Positions 27,737 to 37,183 of a DNA stretch of 64,000 nt are shown piece by piece (the first letter of the stretch is position 1; every line of letters begins with the position of its first letter). The stretch covers positions 62,001-126,000 of the forward strand of contig QXPY01000008.1 in assembly GCA_003583745.1 (NCBI GenBank), read 5' to 3'. Under the pieces are notes generated by a model, which had not been told where the DNA came from, ran no database searches, and saw only the letters and a list, made by a program, of their open reading frames with translations. The translations under genes and the position numbers were made by a program. This stretch comes from Rhodocyclales bacterium GT-UBC. Lineage in GTDB: Bacteria > Pseudomonadota > Gammaproteobacteria > Burkholderiales > Rhodocyclaceae.

Positions 27737-28426
27737 ATGAGGAAGACCACCACGATGCAGGAACCCGAGAGCTTGCTATTGACCGACAAGGCATTCCTCG
27801 CATTGCGGGAATTATTGACCGGCGGCGGATTGCGCGCCGGGCAATTCGTTTCGATGTCGGACCTGGTCAAGCTGATCGGCATCCCCCTGGCGCCGGTCCG
27901 GGAAGCCGTCAAGCGGGCCGAATCGGCCGGCTTCGTCAGCATTCTGCCCAAGCGCGGGGTCGCCGTCATGGAGGCCAGTCCGGAACAGATTCGCGAATGC
28001 TTCCATTTGCGAACCATTTTCGACCAGGAAGGTGCGCGCGAAATGGTGCGCAAACGACTGGGCAATCAGCTCGATGATTTGCGCCGTACGCATCAAGCCA
28101 TCCTCAATGCGGCCCGCGCCGGGATCACACCATCCTTGCAACGCGAAGCCATGACTGTGGACTGGGCAATGCACGCCGCCCTCGCTGATGCCCTGGCCAA
28201 CCCGGGCGCCGCGGAAATCTATGCGCGCATCCGGGATCGCATCCTGATCATGCAATATTCGCGCCCCCTTCTTCCCGACCGCATTGTGCCGGCCATGGAG
28301 GAACACCTGGCCATCATGGACGCCATCGACGCCGGCCACGAGGAAGAGGCCGCCCGACTGGTTCGCGCCCATTGCATTCAGACCCTGCGCTGGTGGGGAA
28401 TCATCGCCGCCGAACCGGAAGCCTAG
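27737..28426 (+). CDS. GntR-family regulator (FCD/FadR type)
   Basis: The 229-residue protein has an N-terminal winged helix (about 14-75, with IPLAPVREAVKRAESAGFVSILPKRG) and a C-terminal all-helical FCD ligand domain with metal/ligand histidines and acids (DWAMHAALADA, EEHLAIMDAI, RAHCIQTL). It is divergent from dctA-alc-allA and likely represses that operon through the palindrome between them, with a pathway acid as ligand (inference). An internal methionine at residue 7 (27755) could be the start. It converges on the MocR gene with an 17-base gap. Confidence 0.88.
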   Translation: MRKTTTMQEPESLLLTDKAFLALRELLTGGGLRAGQFVSMSDLVKLIGIPLAPVREAVKRAESAGFVSILPKRGVAVMEASPEQIRECFHLRTIFDQEGAREMVRKRLGNQLDDLRRTHQAILNAARAGITPSLQREAMTVDWAMHAALADALANPGAAEIYARIRDRILIMQYSRPLLPDRIVPAMEEHLAIMDAIDAGHEEEAARLVRAHCIQTLRWWGIIAAEPEA

Positions 28427-28443
28427 CCCAATCCGCTCCGCCG

Positions 28444-29865
28444 CTAGGAGCGGGCAATCAATCGTCCCAGCGTCTCGACCGCCTCCTGACGTCGCCCTGC
28501 ATCCGGGTGACCAAAATTGAGCCGAAGATAGTTTCCAAACTCGCGCTGGGCGGAAAAGATCGGCCCCGGCGCAATACTGATGCCATGCGCCAAGGCTGCC
28601 TGGTGCAAGCGCAGGCTATCCACCCGCTCCGGCAGTTCAAGCCACTGGAAGTAGCCGCCCAGCGGCCTCACCATACGCGTTTCTGATGGGAAAAAGCGTT
28701 CGACGACGTCCGCCAGCTCGGCTTCCTGAGAGGCCAACTTGCGCCGCAGACTACGCAAGTGGTTTTCGTAGGCGCCATGCTTGAGAAATTCGGCCACGGC
28801 CTGCTGAACGGGAACGGTAGTCGCCAGGCTACTCGACAACTTCTGGCGACGCAGGCGCTCGGCATAGCGCCCGGCCGCAACCCAGCCCAGTCGATAGCCG
28901 GGGGCCAGGCATTTGGAAAAGGACGAGACATGCATCACCTGGCCACCTCGGTCGAATGCCTTGCTGCAAGGCGGTGCCTGCGGCCCGAAATACAACTCGG
29001 CGTAAACGTCGTCCTCGATCAGCGGCACATCGTAACGACACACCAGATCGACCAGGTCCTGCCGCGCGCCGACCGGCAGCAGACTACCGGTCGGGTTGGC
29101 AAAGTTGAGCATCAGCAGGCAGGCCTTGATCGGATGATGGCGCAAGGCATCTTCCAGCGCATTCAGATCGACCCCGTGCCGCGGATGGCTGGGGATTTCG
29201 ATGACTTTGAGCCCCAGCCGTTCGCTGGCCTGCAAGCCGGCATAGAAGGTCGGCGACTCGATGGCAATCAGGTCGCCTGGCCGGGTAACGGCCTGCAGGC
29301 AGAGATTGAGCCCTTCCATCGCCCCTGAAGTAATGACGATTTCCTGAGGCGGAACCTGGGCGCCATGCGCCAGATAGCGTAGAGCCAACTGGCGACGCAG
29401 GTCCTCGTTTCCGGGCGGCAAATCGGTGACGGTCGAGAGCGGGTCGAATTTGCGTGCCGCCTGCGCGAGAAATTTCCCCAACCTGGCCAGGGGAAAGAGA
29501 TAGGGGCTGGGAAAACTCGAACCGAGCGGGATGATCAAGGGGTCGCGCACGCTGTCGAGAATCTGGAAGATGAAGTCGCTCACCTGCAATTCAGTCAAGG
29601 CCGCTGCCGGGTGGGTCATTTCCGGCTCGGAGAAACTCGCCCCCAGGCGGGCACGAACAAAGTAGCCCGATTTCTCGCGGGCCTCGATCAGACCTTTGCT
29701 CTCCAGTTGGTAATAGGCGCTGGTCACGGTAATCGGGCTGATCGCATGGGCCTTGCAAGCCTGACGAATCGACGGCAGCTTGTCGCCAACCCGCAAAACC
29801 CCGGTCCGGATCAACTGCTCCGTATGCGCGGCCAGTTCCTGATAGCGGGTATTTTTCTCGGACAA
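28444..29865 (-). CDS. MocR-type GntR regulator with aminotransferase domain
   Basis: The 473-residue protein has an N-terminal GntR winged helix (about 8-75: GDKLPSIRQACKAHAISPITV) fused to a class I aminotransferase-like domain. The PLP lysine is likely in SSFSKCLAPGYRLGW (about residue 310). MocR proteins use PLP and an amine or amino acid as signal and usually control a neighbouring gene. The divergent neighbour is ccoG. A 15-bp perfect palindrome lies 22-36 bases upstream of its start. No biosynthetic gene of the usual targets (for example GABA or pyridoxal) is adjacent. Confidence 0.9.
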   Translation of the reverse strand: MSEKNTRYQELAAHTEQLIRTGVLRVGDKLPSIRQACKAHAISPITVTSAYYQLESKGLIEAREKSGYFVRARLGASFSEPEMTHPAAALTELQVSDFIFQILDSVRDPLIIPLGSSFPSPYLFPLARLGKFLAQAARKFDPLSTVTDLPPGNEDLRRQLALRYLAHGAQVPPQEIVITSGAMEGLNLCLQAVTRPGDLIAIESPTFYAGLQASERLGLKVIEIPSHPRHGVDLNALEDALRHHPIKACLLMLNFANPTGSLLPVGARQDLVDLVCRYDVPLIEDDVYAELYFGPQAPPCSKAFDRGGQVMHVSSFSKCLAPGYRLGWVAAGRYAERLRRQKLSSSLATTVPVQQAVAEFLKHGAYENHLRSLRRKLASQEAELADVVERFFPSETRMVRPLGGYFQWLELPERVDSLRLHQAALAHGISIAPGPIFSAQREFGNYLRLNFGHPDAGRRQEAVETLGRLIARS

Positions 29866-29886
29866 GTTCGACTTTCGGGCAAATGA

Positions 29887-29901
29887 CTAGCGGACCGCTA
29901 G
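29887..29901. promoter_or_regulatory. 15-bp palindrome upstream of the MocR gene
   Basis: CTAGCGGACCGCTAG is a perfect inverted repeat around a central A. It is in the 201-base gap between the MocR gene and ccoG, close to the MocR start, where an autoregulatory operator would be. The rest of the gap shows no clear promoter. Confidence 0.45.
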
Positions 29902-30066
29902 AGCATGCCAATGTTCGGCACGACCTCGCGGCAAGCTCGCAGGATATCTGATCCTATCAAAAAGCAACAAATCTGAATCTGTATCCATCCCATCCGACAT
30001 GTTCTACTCGCCGCCACGCTAGGCCGGGATGCCATCCCGGCCCATTTCACCCGGAGAACATCGACC

Positions 30067-31458
30067 ATGGACAAGCCTGTCAACAAAGTTCGCGAGGCGA
30101 AACTCGAGCTATATCGGAAAAAGGGAAAAATCCATGCCCGTGCGGTCACCGGCCGCTTCAACACCTTGCGCTGGAGCATGGTCTGGCTGACCCAGATCGT
30201 TTTCTACGGAGCCTGCTGGCTGAACTGGGATGCCAACGGCACCATTCGCCAGGCGGTTCTGTTCGACATCGCCCATGAAAAGCTCTATCTGTTCGGCCTC
30301 GTCCTCTGGCCGCAGGATGCCTTGTTGCTGGCCATCGCACTGATCCTGGCAGCGACCGGCCTGTTCTTCACCACGGCGCTGGCCGGCCGCCTGTTTTGCG
30401 GTTTTGCCTGTCCGCAAACCGTGTACACGGCCATCTTCGCCTGGATCGAAGCCAAGGTGGAAGGCGACCATCTGGCCCGCCTCAAGCTCGACCAGAGCCC
30501 GATGGGCCCGCACAAACTGCTAGTGCGCACCACCAAGCACGCGATCTGGGCCGCCCTGGCAATCTGGACGGCGATCACCTTCGTTGGCTACTTCACGCCC
30601 ATCCGCCAATTGCTGCCGACCATTTCAGACTGGCAGGTCGGTCCCTGGGAGGGTTTCTGGCTGATTTTCTACGCCGCCTTCACCTATGCCCAGGCAGGGC
30701 TCGCCCGCGAAGCGGTTTGCCAGCACATGTGCCCCTACTCCCGCTTCCAGGGCGTGATGTTCGACAGTGCGACCCGTACGGTCAGCTACGATGCCCAGCG
30801 CGGCGAACCACGCAGCGCCAGGCGCCAGACGGGCAACTCCGGCGACTGTGTCGACTGCGGCATTTGCGTACAGGTTTGTCCGACCGGCATCGACATCCGC
30901 GACGGTCTGCAATACCAATGCATCAACTGCGGCCTGTGCATCGATGCGTGCGACGAAGTGATGCACAAGATCGGCGCCCCCGGCGGGCTCATCCGCTTCG
31001 CTTCGGAAATCGAACTGGCCGGCCACCCGGCCACCCATAGTCCGGCGAAACGACCACGGGTAGCGATCTATGCCGGATTGCTGCTGATCTTCTCGGGCTT
31101 GGGCATCTGGACATTGAGTCAACGCTCGCCGCTGCTGGTAGACGTGCTGCGCGATCGTGGCGCGCTGCTGCGCGAAACAGCCGAAGGGCGCATTGAAAAC
31201 GCCTACACGCTCAAACTGATGAACCTGAGCGACCAACGAGGCGATTTCCGCATCGAGGTCGAAGGCATGCCCGGCATCACCATCGAAGGCCAAAACGAAT
31301 TCAGCGCCGAATCGGGCAGCATCCAACCCGTCTCGGTCACCGTTTCCGTACCGCCCGCAAGCGGCCGGCCGGGCCTGCAACCGATCTACTTCCGGGTGGC
31401 CTCGAAACAAGTACCGACCACCGTCGCTGTCGAGAAAAGCAGTTTCGCTTTACCGTAA
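30067..31458 (+). CDS. ccoG: cytochrome c oxidase accessory protein CcoG (FixG/RdxA)
   Basis: The 463-residue inner-membrane protein helps assemble cbb3 oxidase, probably through copper reduction for CcoN. It has four to five membrane helices, an early cysteine motif GRLFCGFACPQTVY (about 110-123), two ferredoxin-type clusters (CVDCGICVQVCPTGID; CINCGLCIDACDE, about 261-301) and a C-terminal periplasmic immunoglobulin-like domain. Start is the ATG at 30067 with GGAGAAC upstream. The oxidase genes ccoNOQP are not in the window. No correctly spaced FNR box was seen upstream. Confidence 0.94.
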   Translation: MDKPVNKVREAKLELYRKKGKIHARAVTGRFNTLRWSMVWLTQIVFYGACWLNWDANGTIRQAVLFDIAHEKLYLFGLVLWPQDALLLAIALILAATGLFFTTALAGRLFCGFACPQTVYTAIFAWIEAKVEGDHLARLKLDQSPMGPHKLLVRTTKHAIWAALAIWTAITFVGYFTPIRQLLPTISDWQVGPWEGFWLIFYAAFTYAQAGLAREAVCQHMCPYSRFQGVMFDSATRTVSYDAQRGEPRSARRQTGNSGDCVDCGICVQVCPTGIDIRDGLQYQCINCGLCIDACDEVMHKIGAPGGLIRFASEIELAGHPATHSPAKRPRVAIYAGLLLIFSGLGIWTLSQRSPLLVDVLRDRGALLRETAEGRIENAYTLKLMNLSDQRGDFRIEVEGMPGITIEGQNEFSAESGSIQPVSVTVSVPPASGRPGLQPIYFRVASKQVPTTVAVEKSSFALP

Positions 31459-31478
31459 GTCAGTGGCCCCCGGTACGA

Positions 31479-32741
31479 TCAAGCTGCCGGGGGGCTCTCG
31501 AGGATGGCGATCAGTGGTGCCAGCATCGCCTGCTCGTCCAATGCCAGCGCGTCGGCACGCAATTGCAGGGTTCGCGAAATATTGCGCAGCCGCCAGCCGG
31601 CCTCATGCACGATGTGGTAAACCTCGCCGCAAAATGCCCCTTCGCCCCCGGGTGCATAGCTCTGCAGCAAGAAATCGACCCCGGTCGCCCGCAAGGCCTT
31701 GCGCACGTTATGACAAATATTGCCCGCCATGGCCAGCAACTCGTGAACCTTGCCCGCCGCACCTTGCAAGAGTTCCGCGACTTTCTGCTCGACCTGATCG
31801 AGCTTTTCGACCACGTCGCGCGTTTGCTCGTAACAAGGCTGATCCCCGCACGAGGCCGCACTGACCAAATCGCGCAGGGAAGTACAGATATACGCCTTGA
31901 GAACCGGATTGAATTCTTCCGGAATCAGCTTGATGGCGAGCGTGGCCTGATAGGCCGCACCCTCGCCGCCCCGTTCGATGATCGCCGCCATGGCGTCGGC
32001 CGCCGCCAGAATGGAGCCGATCGGAGATATTTTTTCCTTGGTCAACATGAAAGGATAGCCGCTACCATCCAGCCGCTCGTGATGCTGCCCGATGCCCATC
32101 CCGACCTCATCGCGCAATTTACCGATTTCCAGCGCCACCATGTGGCTGACCCGCGGGTGAACCGCGACCGAGGCCCATTCTCTGGCCGTCAGCCGCCGCG
32201 AGGGTTCGAGCAGTTCCGGATTGACGTAGAGGACACCCAGATCGTGCAACAGCGCCGCACTGAGCAACAATTCCGTATCCATCGCGGAAAGCCGGGCGTA
32301 GGCCGCAAAGCCGGCACAGAGAGCGATGGTGTGCAATTCATGGAGATACTCGTGCGTACGACGATTCTCGTAGGCGGCGGCCAGCAGGAGCTTGAGCGCG
32401 CTCGGCAAACGGACCATGCGCAAATGCGACAGGGCGGCCAATGCCGCCTTGTTGTTGGCGAGATGGCACATCACCGGATTTGAAAGAATGACTTTCTGGC
32501 AATCGTCCGCCACGTCCCCCGTGGTGATGCCGTTTTCAACCTCCAGTGTCAGTTCGAGCGGCGTCCGCAGCTTACGACTGGCCAGGCGCTCCTGCAGGCT
32601 GGCTGAAATCTTGCCGCCCTTGGCCCACAGCTTAACGCCCTGGGTATCGTAGATATCGTCGGAGGCAACGACATCGTTTGTCTCGGTCAGCTCGAGAATC
32701 TTGCCGAGACAGTGGTTGTTCACACTGTTGAATACGCTCAT
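31479..32741 (-). CDS. HD-GYP domain protein (c-di-GMP phosphodiesterase-like)
   Basis: The 420-residue soluble protein has an N-terminal region of about 120 residues with no family I recognise, then an HD-GYP domain: HDLGVLYV (His166, Asp167), HPRVSHMV (His195), and HHERLDGSGYP (His220, His221; GYP 228-230). The usual HDxGK lysine is replaced by Val170, so activity may be altered. A helical C-terminal part follows. HD-GYP enzymes break c-di-GMP to GMP. It converges on ccoG. A perfect FNR/Dnr-type box lies about 195 bases upstream of its start. Confidence 0.85.
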   Translation of the reverse strand: MSVFNSVNNHCLGKILELTETNDVVASDDIYDTQGVKLWAKGGKISASLQERLASRKLRTPLELTLEVENGITTGDVADDCQKVILSNPVMCHLANNKAALAALSHLRMVRLPSALKLLLAAAYENRRTHEYLHELHTIALCAGFAAYARLSAMDTELLLSAALLHDLGVLYVNPELLEPSRRLTAREWASVAVHPRVSHMVALEIGKLRDEVGMGIGQHHERLDGSGYPFMLTKEKISPIGSILAAADAMAAIIERGGEGAAYQATLAIKLIPEEFNPVLKAYICTSLRDLVSAASCGDQPCYEQTRDVVEKLDQVEQKVAELLQGAAGKVHELLAMAGNICHNVRKALRATGVDFLLQSYAPGGEGAFCGEVYHIVHEAGWRLRNISRTLQLRADALALDEQAMLAPLIAILESPPAA

Positions 32742-32933
32742 CGTGATATGCCCGTTTGGTCATTATCATTATTTTCAATCATGCAAACGACATAAACAAG
32801 GCATTCAGGCTGAAGCCACCTGGCAGCCCCGCTATCTTTGACCAATCGAGGTCAGAGGACCGGTGGCTTTGCGTCCTCGCTTTTCAGTCGAGTTTGCCAA
32901 AATTGCACACTACTCGATTGATCGGGCATGGAC

Positions 32934-32947
32934 TTGACCTTGGTCAA
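32934..32947. promoter_or_regulatory. FNR/Dnr-type box in the gap before the HD-GYP gene
   Basis: TTGACCTTGGTCAA is a perfect inverted repeat of the TTGAC-N4-GTCAA class, the same half-site as the hemerythrin box at 14051. It lies in the 287-base gap 32742-33028, where the only downstream gene in either direction is the HD-GYP gene. A good TATGAT hexamer at 32954 faces the other way. Nothing else was seen in this gap. Confidence 0.5.
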
Positions 32948-33028
32948 AGTAGTTATGATTACTTTTACTCTGGCAACCCCGCCGCCATTCCGCCGTTGCT
33001 CGGCAGCCCGGCTACCGACTCGGCGCTT

Positions 33029-33913
33029 CTAAAGCATTTGTTGCAGCAAGCTGGCGAAACGCAGCGCCAGGGGCGATGGCTGCAAGGGAAGCAGCAAGGC
33101 CCGCTGCGCCTCTGCATCCGCATCGCTCAGGGGTGTAAACACCACCTCGGCAGGGGCGGTCGACAACATGCCGGCCGGCACCACGGCGATGCCCAGCCCG
33201 GCCGCAACCAGGTCGAGCATCGAGGTTTTACGCGAAATCACCCGGGCGGTACGCGGCACAAAGCCGCGCTGCAAGCACAAGTCGGTTACCCGTCGCGCCA
33301 AGCCGCCGCGTTCGCGATGCACGGCGGAGACAAAGGCTTCTTCGCGCAACGCATCGATCGTCAATGAAGCGCAAGCCGATAATCGATGTGCCGACGGCAG
33401 TGCCACCCAGAGCGGCTCGGCTGGCAAGGCGATGAGTTTGACGGCGGAATCGCGGCGCAGTACCGGCAACCGGATCAATCCCAGATCGGCGCGCCCGGCC
33501 GCTACCTCGGTCAACTGGGTCTCGGAAGCAACCCGGTCGAGATCGATTCGCGCTCGCGGCGATTCGGCAAGGAAGCTTTGCATGGCGGGAAACAAACTGC
33601 GCGCCGGCAGCGAGCTCGAATGCAGCACGCGCAGCAAACCGGCTTCCCCCTTGGCCAATTGCCCGCACTCCTCGGCAGCGCCAGCCAGCAAGCCTTCGAG
33701 GCCGGCAACCCGTTCGCGATACAAACTGCCGGCCGGCGTCAGGCTGACGCCGCGCGCTTCCCGCACAAACAGCGGAAACCCGAGTTCTTCTTCAAGCAGC
33801 GCAATTTGCCGACTCAAGGCCGGTTGCGCTACATACAGACTGCTTGCCGCCTGGGAAAACCCCCCTTGATCGGCCACGGTGAGGAAATAGCGAATCTGTT
33901 TCAGGCTAGGCAT
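33029..33913 (-). CDS. LysR-family transcriptional regulator (NAC/Cbl-like)
   Basis: The 294-residue protein has an N-terminal LysR helix-turn-helix (MPSLKQIRYFLTVADQGGFSQAASSLYVAQPALSRQIALLEEELG pattern, residues 1-44 read in part) and a C-terminal effector domain (about 90-290). The start at 33913 matches the family N-terminus; a longer frame from 33970 adds unrelated residues. The target is unclear because neither neighbour is a divergent metabolic operon. A TATAAA hexamer on the reverse strand (33953-33958) may be its -10 element. Confidence 0.88.
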   Translation of the reverse strand: MPSLKQIRYFLTVADQGGFSQAASSLYVAQPALSRQIALLEEELGFPLFVREARGVSLTPAGSLYRERVAGLEGLLAGAAEECGQLAKGEAGLLRVLHSSSLPARSLFPAMQSFLAESPRARIDLDRVASETQLTEVAAGRADLGLIRLPVLRRDSAVKLIALPAEPLWVALPSAHRLSACASLTIDALREEAFVSAVHRERGGLARRVTDLCLQRGFVPRTARVISRKTSMLDLVAAGLGIAVVPAGMLSTAPAEVVFTPLSDADAEAQRALLLPLQPSPLALRFASLLQQML

Positions 33914-34220
33914 ACGGAACTTGAATGGCTTGCGAGTAAATTGAACTTTTCTTTTATACCCGAGCCCCAAAAAAAGTTGAAGCGAACACCCTCCGATGCC
34001 CTACGTTCGCCATGTCAGCAGCCGGAAAGCCAGGCTGCCTCGACGCCGCCACAAAGACGATGTCCGAGCACGCAAGCGGACAAATTGCGTACAATCGCGC
34101 CCCTGCTGCACCAAGCGGGCAACGCAGGCCGTGGTGCCGAGATCGAGACTGCCTTGGCGACGTACGTCGCGCACCGGCTGCCGCGCACGCAGCAAGACCC
34201 GAACCCCACGAATTCACCGC
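33914..34220. other. 307-base intergenic region
   Basis: This lies between the divergent LysR gene and a diguanylate cyclase gene. It holds the likely LysR -10 (33953-33958, reverse) and a TACAAT hexamer at 34090-34095 that may serve the cyclase gene, with no good -35. I saw no small gene with a ribosome site. Confidence 0.4.
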
Positions 34221-35390
34221 ATGGTCCTTGACCCCAATACCCTGATTGCCGTCAACGTTGTCAATCTGCTGGCGCTGGCCACGCTGCTCCCCATCATCAT
34301 GGGGCGCACGCTCAGCCCGGCAGCTCGGGCGGCCCGTCTGTCGCTGATTGTTCACGCCGCAGCCTGGGTCGCCGTCATTCTCTCCGAAAAATGGGGCGAT
34401 GCCTGGCCGAACCTGGCTCTCTCCGCATTCTCGATGGCCTGTTTCAGCACCAGTAACTGGCTGCTGTTCAACGCCTTAAGCAACTGGCTGGGTCTTCGCC
34501 CATTCGGCGCGACGCTGCGCTGGCTGGCCATCGCCATGCCGATCGGCTACATCGCCCTGTTCGACAGCTATACCGCTCGCGTCGGCTGGGCCAACGCCTT
34601 GATCGCAGCACAGCTTGCCATAGTGGCCAGGGCAACCCTGTACCCCCACAGCAAACTGCAAGGACGCTGGCGCTACGCCATGTTCATCTGCTCTTCGCTG
34701 ATGGCGGGGCTGACGCTGGCACGGGGCGTCCTCGGCGCATTTTTCCCCGAACTCTATCCGAGTTTCGCGGCGGCGCATCCGGTCAACCTGGCGGCGATGC
34801 TGACTGCCAACGCCTCGCTGGTCCTGAGCAACATGTCGGTTCTGGTCGCCTGGCGCGAGGAAGCCGAGCAGCAATTGCGCGATCAGGCGATGATCGATCC
34901 GCTGACCGGCCTGCTCAACCGCCGCGGCTGGCAGGAACAAGGCGAGCGCATTTTCTCGAATGCCCGCCGCTACGGCCACCCATTGGCGCTACTGGCGATC
35001 GACCTCGACTACTTCAAGCAAATCAACGATCACTACGGCCACGAAAAGGGCGATGCGGCGCTCCGCCTGTTCGGCGAAAAATTGCGGCGCCACCAACGCG
35101 TCGGGGATATCGTCGCGCGCCTCGGCGGCGAGGAGTTCTGCATCCTTCTGCCGATGGCCCACGGGCAAGCCGCCCGCGCCTTCGATCGCCGCTTGCGCGA
35201 AGCGCTGGGCCCTCAGGCTCAGGCCAGGCTCGGCCTGGCCCTCGACTACAGTGCCGGACTGGCCTGCCTGGGGCCGAACGACGCCAATCTCGCAGCGCTG
35301 CTGCAACGGGCCGACCAGGCACTCTATGCTGCCAAGCAAGCCGGACGCGGCCAATTGCTCGAACAGGCGCCCCAGGCGACAAGTCACTGA
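34221..35390 (+). CDS. membrane diguanylate cyclase (multi-TM sensor, GGEEF)
   Basis: The 389-residue protein has about six membrane helices (residues 5-205) and a C-terminal GGDEF domain. The active site is GGEEF (302-306) and the I-site RVGD lies five residues upstream, so it should make c-di-GMP with feedback control. The start at 34221 is inferred from the first membrane helix; the longer frame from 33996 has low-complexity coding with no family match. It is 57 bases upstream of the FAD-oxidoreductase gene. Confidence 0.9.
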   Translation: MVLDPNTLIAVNVVNLLALATLLPIIMGRTLSPAARAARLSLIVHAAAWVAVILSEKWGDAWPNLALSAFSMACFSTSNWLLFNALSNWLGLRPFGATLRWLAIAMPIGYIALFDSYTARVGWANALIAAQLAIVARATLYPHSKLQGRWRYAMFICSSLMAGLTLARGVLGAFFPELYPSFAAAHPVNLAAMLTANASLVLSNMSVLVAWREEAEQQLRDQAMIDPLTGLLNRRGWQEQGERIFSNARRYGHPLALLAIDLDYFKQINDHYGHEKGDAALRLFGEKLRRHQRVGDIVARLGGEEFCILLPMAHGQAARAFDRRLREALGPQAQARLGLALDYSAGLACLGPNDANLAALLQRADQALYAAKQAGRGQLLEQAPQATSH

Positions 35391-35447
35391 TCCTGGCGAC
35401 GCCTGCGTTAAAATACCGTCCCCGAAGCGCCCCCACGGATAGACACC

Positions 35448-37094
35448 ATGCTGCGCCTGACCGAAATCAAGCTGCCCCTGAAGAAATACACCGACGACGA
35501 CCTCAAGGCCGCCATCGTCGAACGCCTGGCCATCGCCCCGGCCGACCTGCTCGGCTTCACGGTATTCCGCCGTGGCTACGATGCCCGCAAGCGCAGCAAC
35601 ATCCTCTTCGTGTTCACGCTCGACGTAGACGTAAAGGATGAAGCCGCCGTCCTCAAGCGCCTCAAGGCGGCCAACAACGATGCTCACATCGGCCCGACGC
35701 CGGACACCGCCTACAAGTTCGTCACTCGCGCCCCGGCCAACCTGACGGCCCGCCCGGTAGTCATCGGCACCGGCCCCTGCGGCCTGCTGGCCGGGCTGAT
35801 CCTGGCCCAGATGGGCTTTCGCCCGATCATCCTCGAGCGCGGCAAAGCCGTGCGCGAGCGCACCAAGGACACTTGGGGCCTGTGGCGCAAGAACAACCTG
35901 AATCCGGAATCGAACGTCCAGTTCGGCGAAGGCGGCGCCGGTACCTTCTCGGACGGCAAGCTCTACAGCCAGATCAAGGACCCGCAGTTCCACGGGCGCA
36001 AGGTGCTGGAGGAGTTTGTCAAGGCCGGCGCACCGGAAGAGATCATCTACGTCAGCAAGCCGCACATCGGCACCTTCCGCCTGGTCAAGATGGTCGAGAA
36101 CATGCGGACGACGATCACCAACCTGGGGGGCGAAATCCGCTTCGGCAGCAAGGTCGAGAAGATCGACATCGTCGACGGCCAGGTCCGTGGTGTCGAACTG
36201 GCCGAAGGCGAGAAAATCGCCGCCGAGCATGTCGTGCTGGCCATCGGCCACAGCGCCCGCGACACCTTCAAGATGCTGCACGAGCAAGGCGTCTATATCG
36301 AAGCCAAACCTTTCTCGATCGGCTTCCGGGTTGAGCACCCGCAAGCCCTGATCGATCGCGCCCGCTTCGGCCCCAACGCCGGCAACGAACTGCTCGGCGC
36401 CGCCGACTACAAGCTGGTGCACCACTGCCAGAACGGCCGCACCGCCTACAGTTTCTGCATGTGCCCGGGCGGCCAGGTGGTGGCTGCGACCTCGGAACCG
36501 GGCCGCGTCGTCACCAACGGCATGAGCCAATATTCGCGTGCCGAACGCAATGCCAACGCGGCGCTGGTGGTCAACGTCAATCCGGAAGATTTCCCCGGCG
36601 ACTACAAACAGAATCCGCTGGCCGGCATCGACTTCCAGCGGCAGTGGGAATCGGCCGCCTTCACCGCCGGCGGCGGCACCTACGAAGCCCCGGCCCAGCG
36701 CGTCGGCGACTTCCTGGCCGGTCGGCCGTCGACACAACTGGGCGAGGTCGAACCTTCCTACCAGCCGGGCGTGCACATGACCGATCTGTCCAGCTGCGTG
36801 CCGCCCTACGTCATCGAAGCCCTGCGCGAAGCGATCCCGGCCTTCGACAAGCAGATCCGCGGTTTTGCCATGGCCGACGCCGTGCTCACCGGGGTCGAAA
36901 CCCGGACTTCTTCACCGATCCGCATCACCCGTAATGCCGAGTGCCAGAGCCTGAACACACGCGGCCTCTACCCGGCTGGCGAAGGTGCCGGCTACGCCGG
37001 CGGCATCCTGTCGGCAGCAGTGGACGGCATCAAGGTGGCCGAACAGGTCGCCTTGAACATGCAGCGGCAGTTCGAAGCGGCCCAGGCCAGCTGA
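35448..37094 (+). CDS. FAD-dependent dehydrogenase, COG2509 type
   Basis: The 548-residue soluble flavoprotein has an N-terminal domain (about 1-95), then a dinucleotide-binding motif VVIGTGPCGLLAGLILAQMG near 101-120 (a GxGxxG variant, TGPCG). Further flavin motifs are QFGEGGAGTFSDGKL and GEGAGYAGGILSAAVDG at the C-terminus. These are typical of the COG2509/UbiX-independent oxidoreductase family whose substrate is not established. The ATG at 35448 is chosen from frame start. It lies between two diguanylate cyclase genes; no operon partner points to a substrate. Confidence 0.88.
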   Translation: MLRLTEIKLPLKKYTDDDLKAAIVERLAIAPADLLGFTVFRRGYDARKRSNILFVFTLDVDVKDEAAVLKRLKAANNDAHIGPTPDTAYKFVTRAPANLTARPVVIGTGPCGLLAGLILAQMGFRPIILERGKAVRERTKDTWGLWRKNNLNPESNVQFGEGGAGTFSDGKLYSQIKDPQFHGRKVLEEFVKAGAPEEIIYVSKPHIGTFRLVKMVENMRTTITNLGGEIRFGSKVEKIDIVDGQVRGVELAEGEKIAAEHVVLAIGHSARDTFKMLHEQGVYIEAKPFSIGFRVEHPQALIDRARFGPNAGNELLGAADYKLVHHCQNGRTAYSFCMCPGGQVVAATSEPGRVVTNGMSQYSRAERNANAALVVNVNPEDFPGDYKQNPLAGIDFQRQWESAAFTAGGGTYEAPAQRVGDFLAGRPSTQLGEVEPSYQPGVHMTDLSSCVPPYVIEALREAIPAFDKQIRGFAMADAVLTGVETRTSSPIRITRNAECQSLNTRGLYPAGEGAGYAGGILSAAVDGIKVAEQVALNMQRQFEAAQAS

Positions 37095-37183
37095 CCGCCC
37101 CCCCCGGACAGGCTTGCCGATCATGACAAGCCTGCCTCAATCAGGCATAGTCGTCGCTCCTCAAGCACGCCTGCCGCTGCGCC

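Noticed and set aside
29947..29961. TGAT-N3-ATCA as an FNR box before ccoG
   Set aside because: The spacer is one base short of the FNR/Dnr consensus.
31463..31495. GC-rich inverted repeat at the ccoG / HD-GYP convergent ends as a terminator
   Set aside because: It overlaps the end of the HD-GYP coding region and has no U-tract on either strand.
34989..36776. 595-codon reverse-strand frame
   Set aside because: Spans the antisense of a cyclase and the FAD-oxidoreductase genes. Both real genes have clear motifs and the frame has none.
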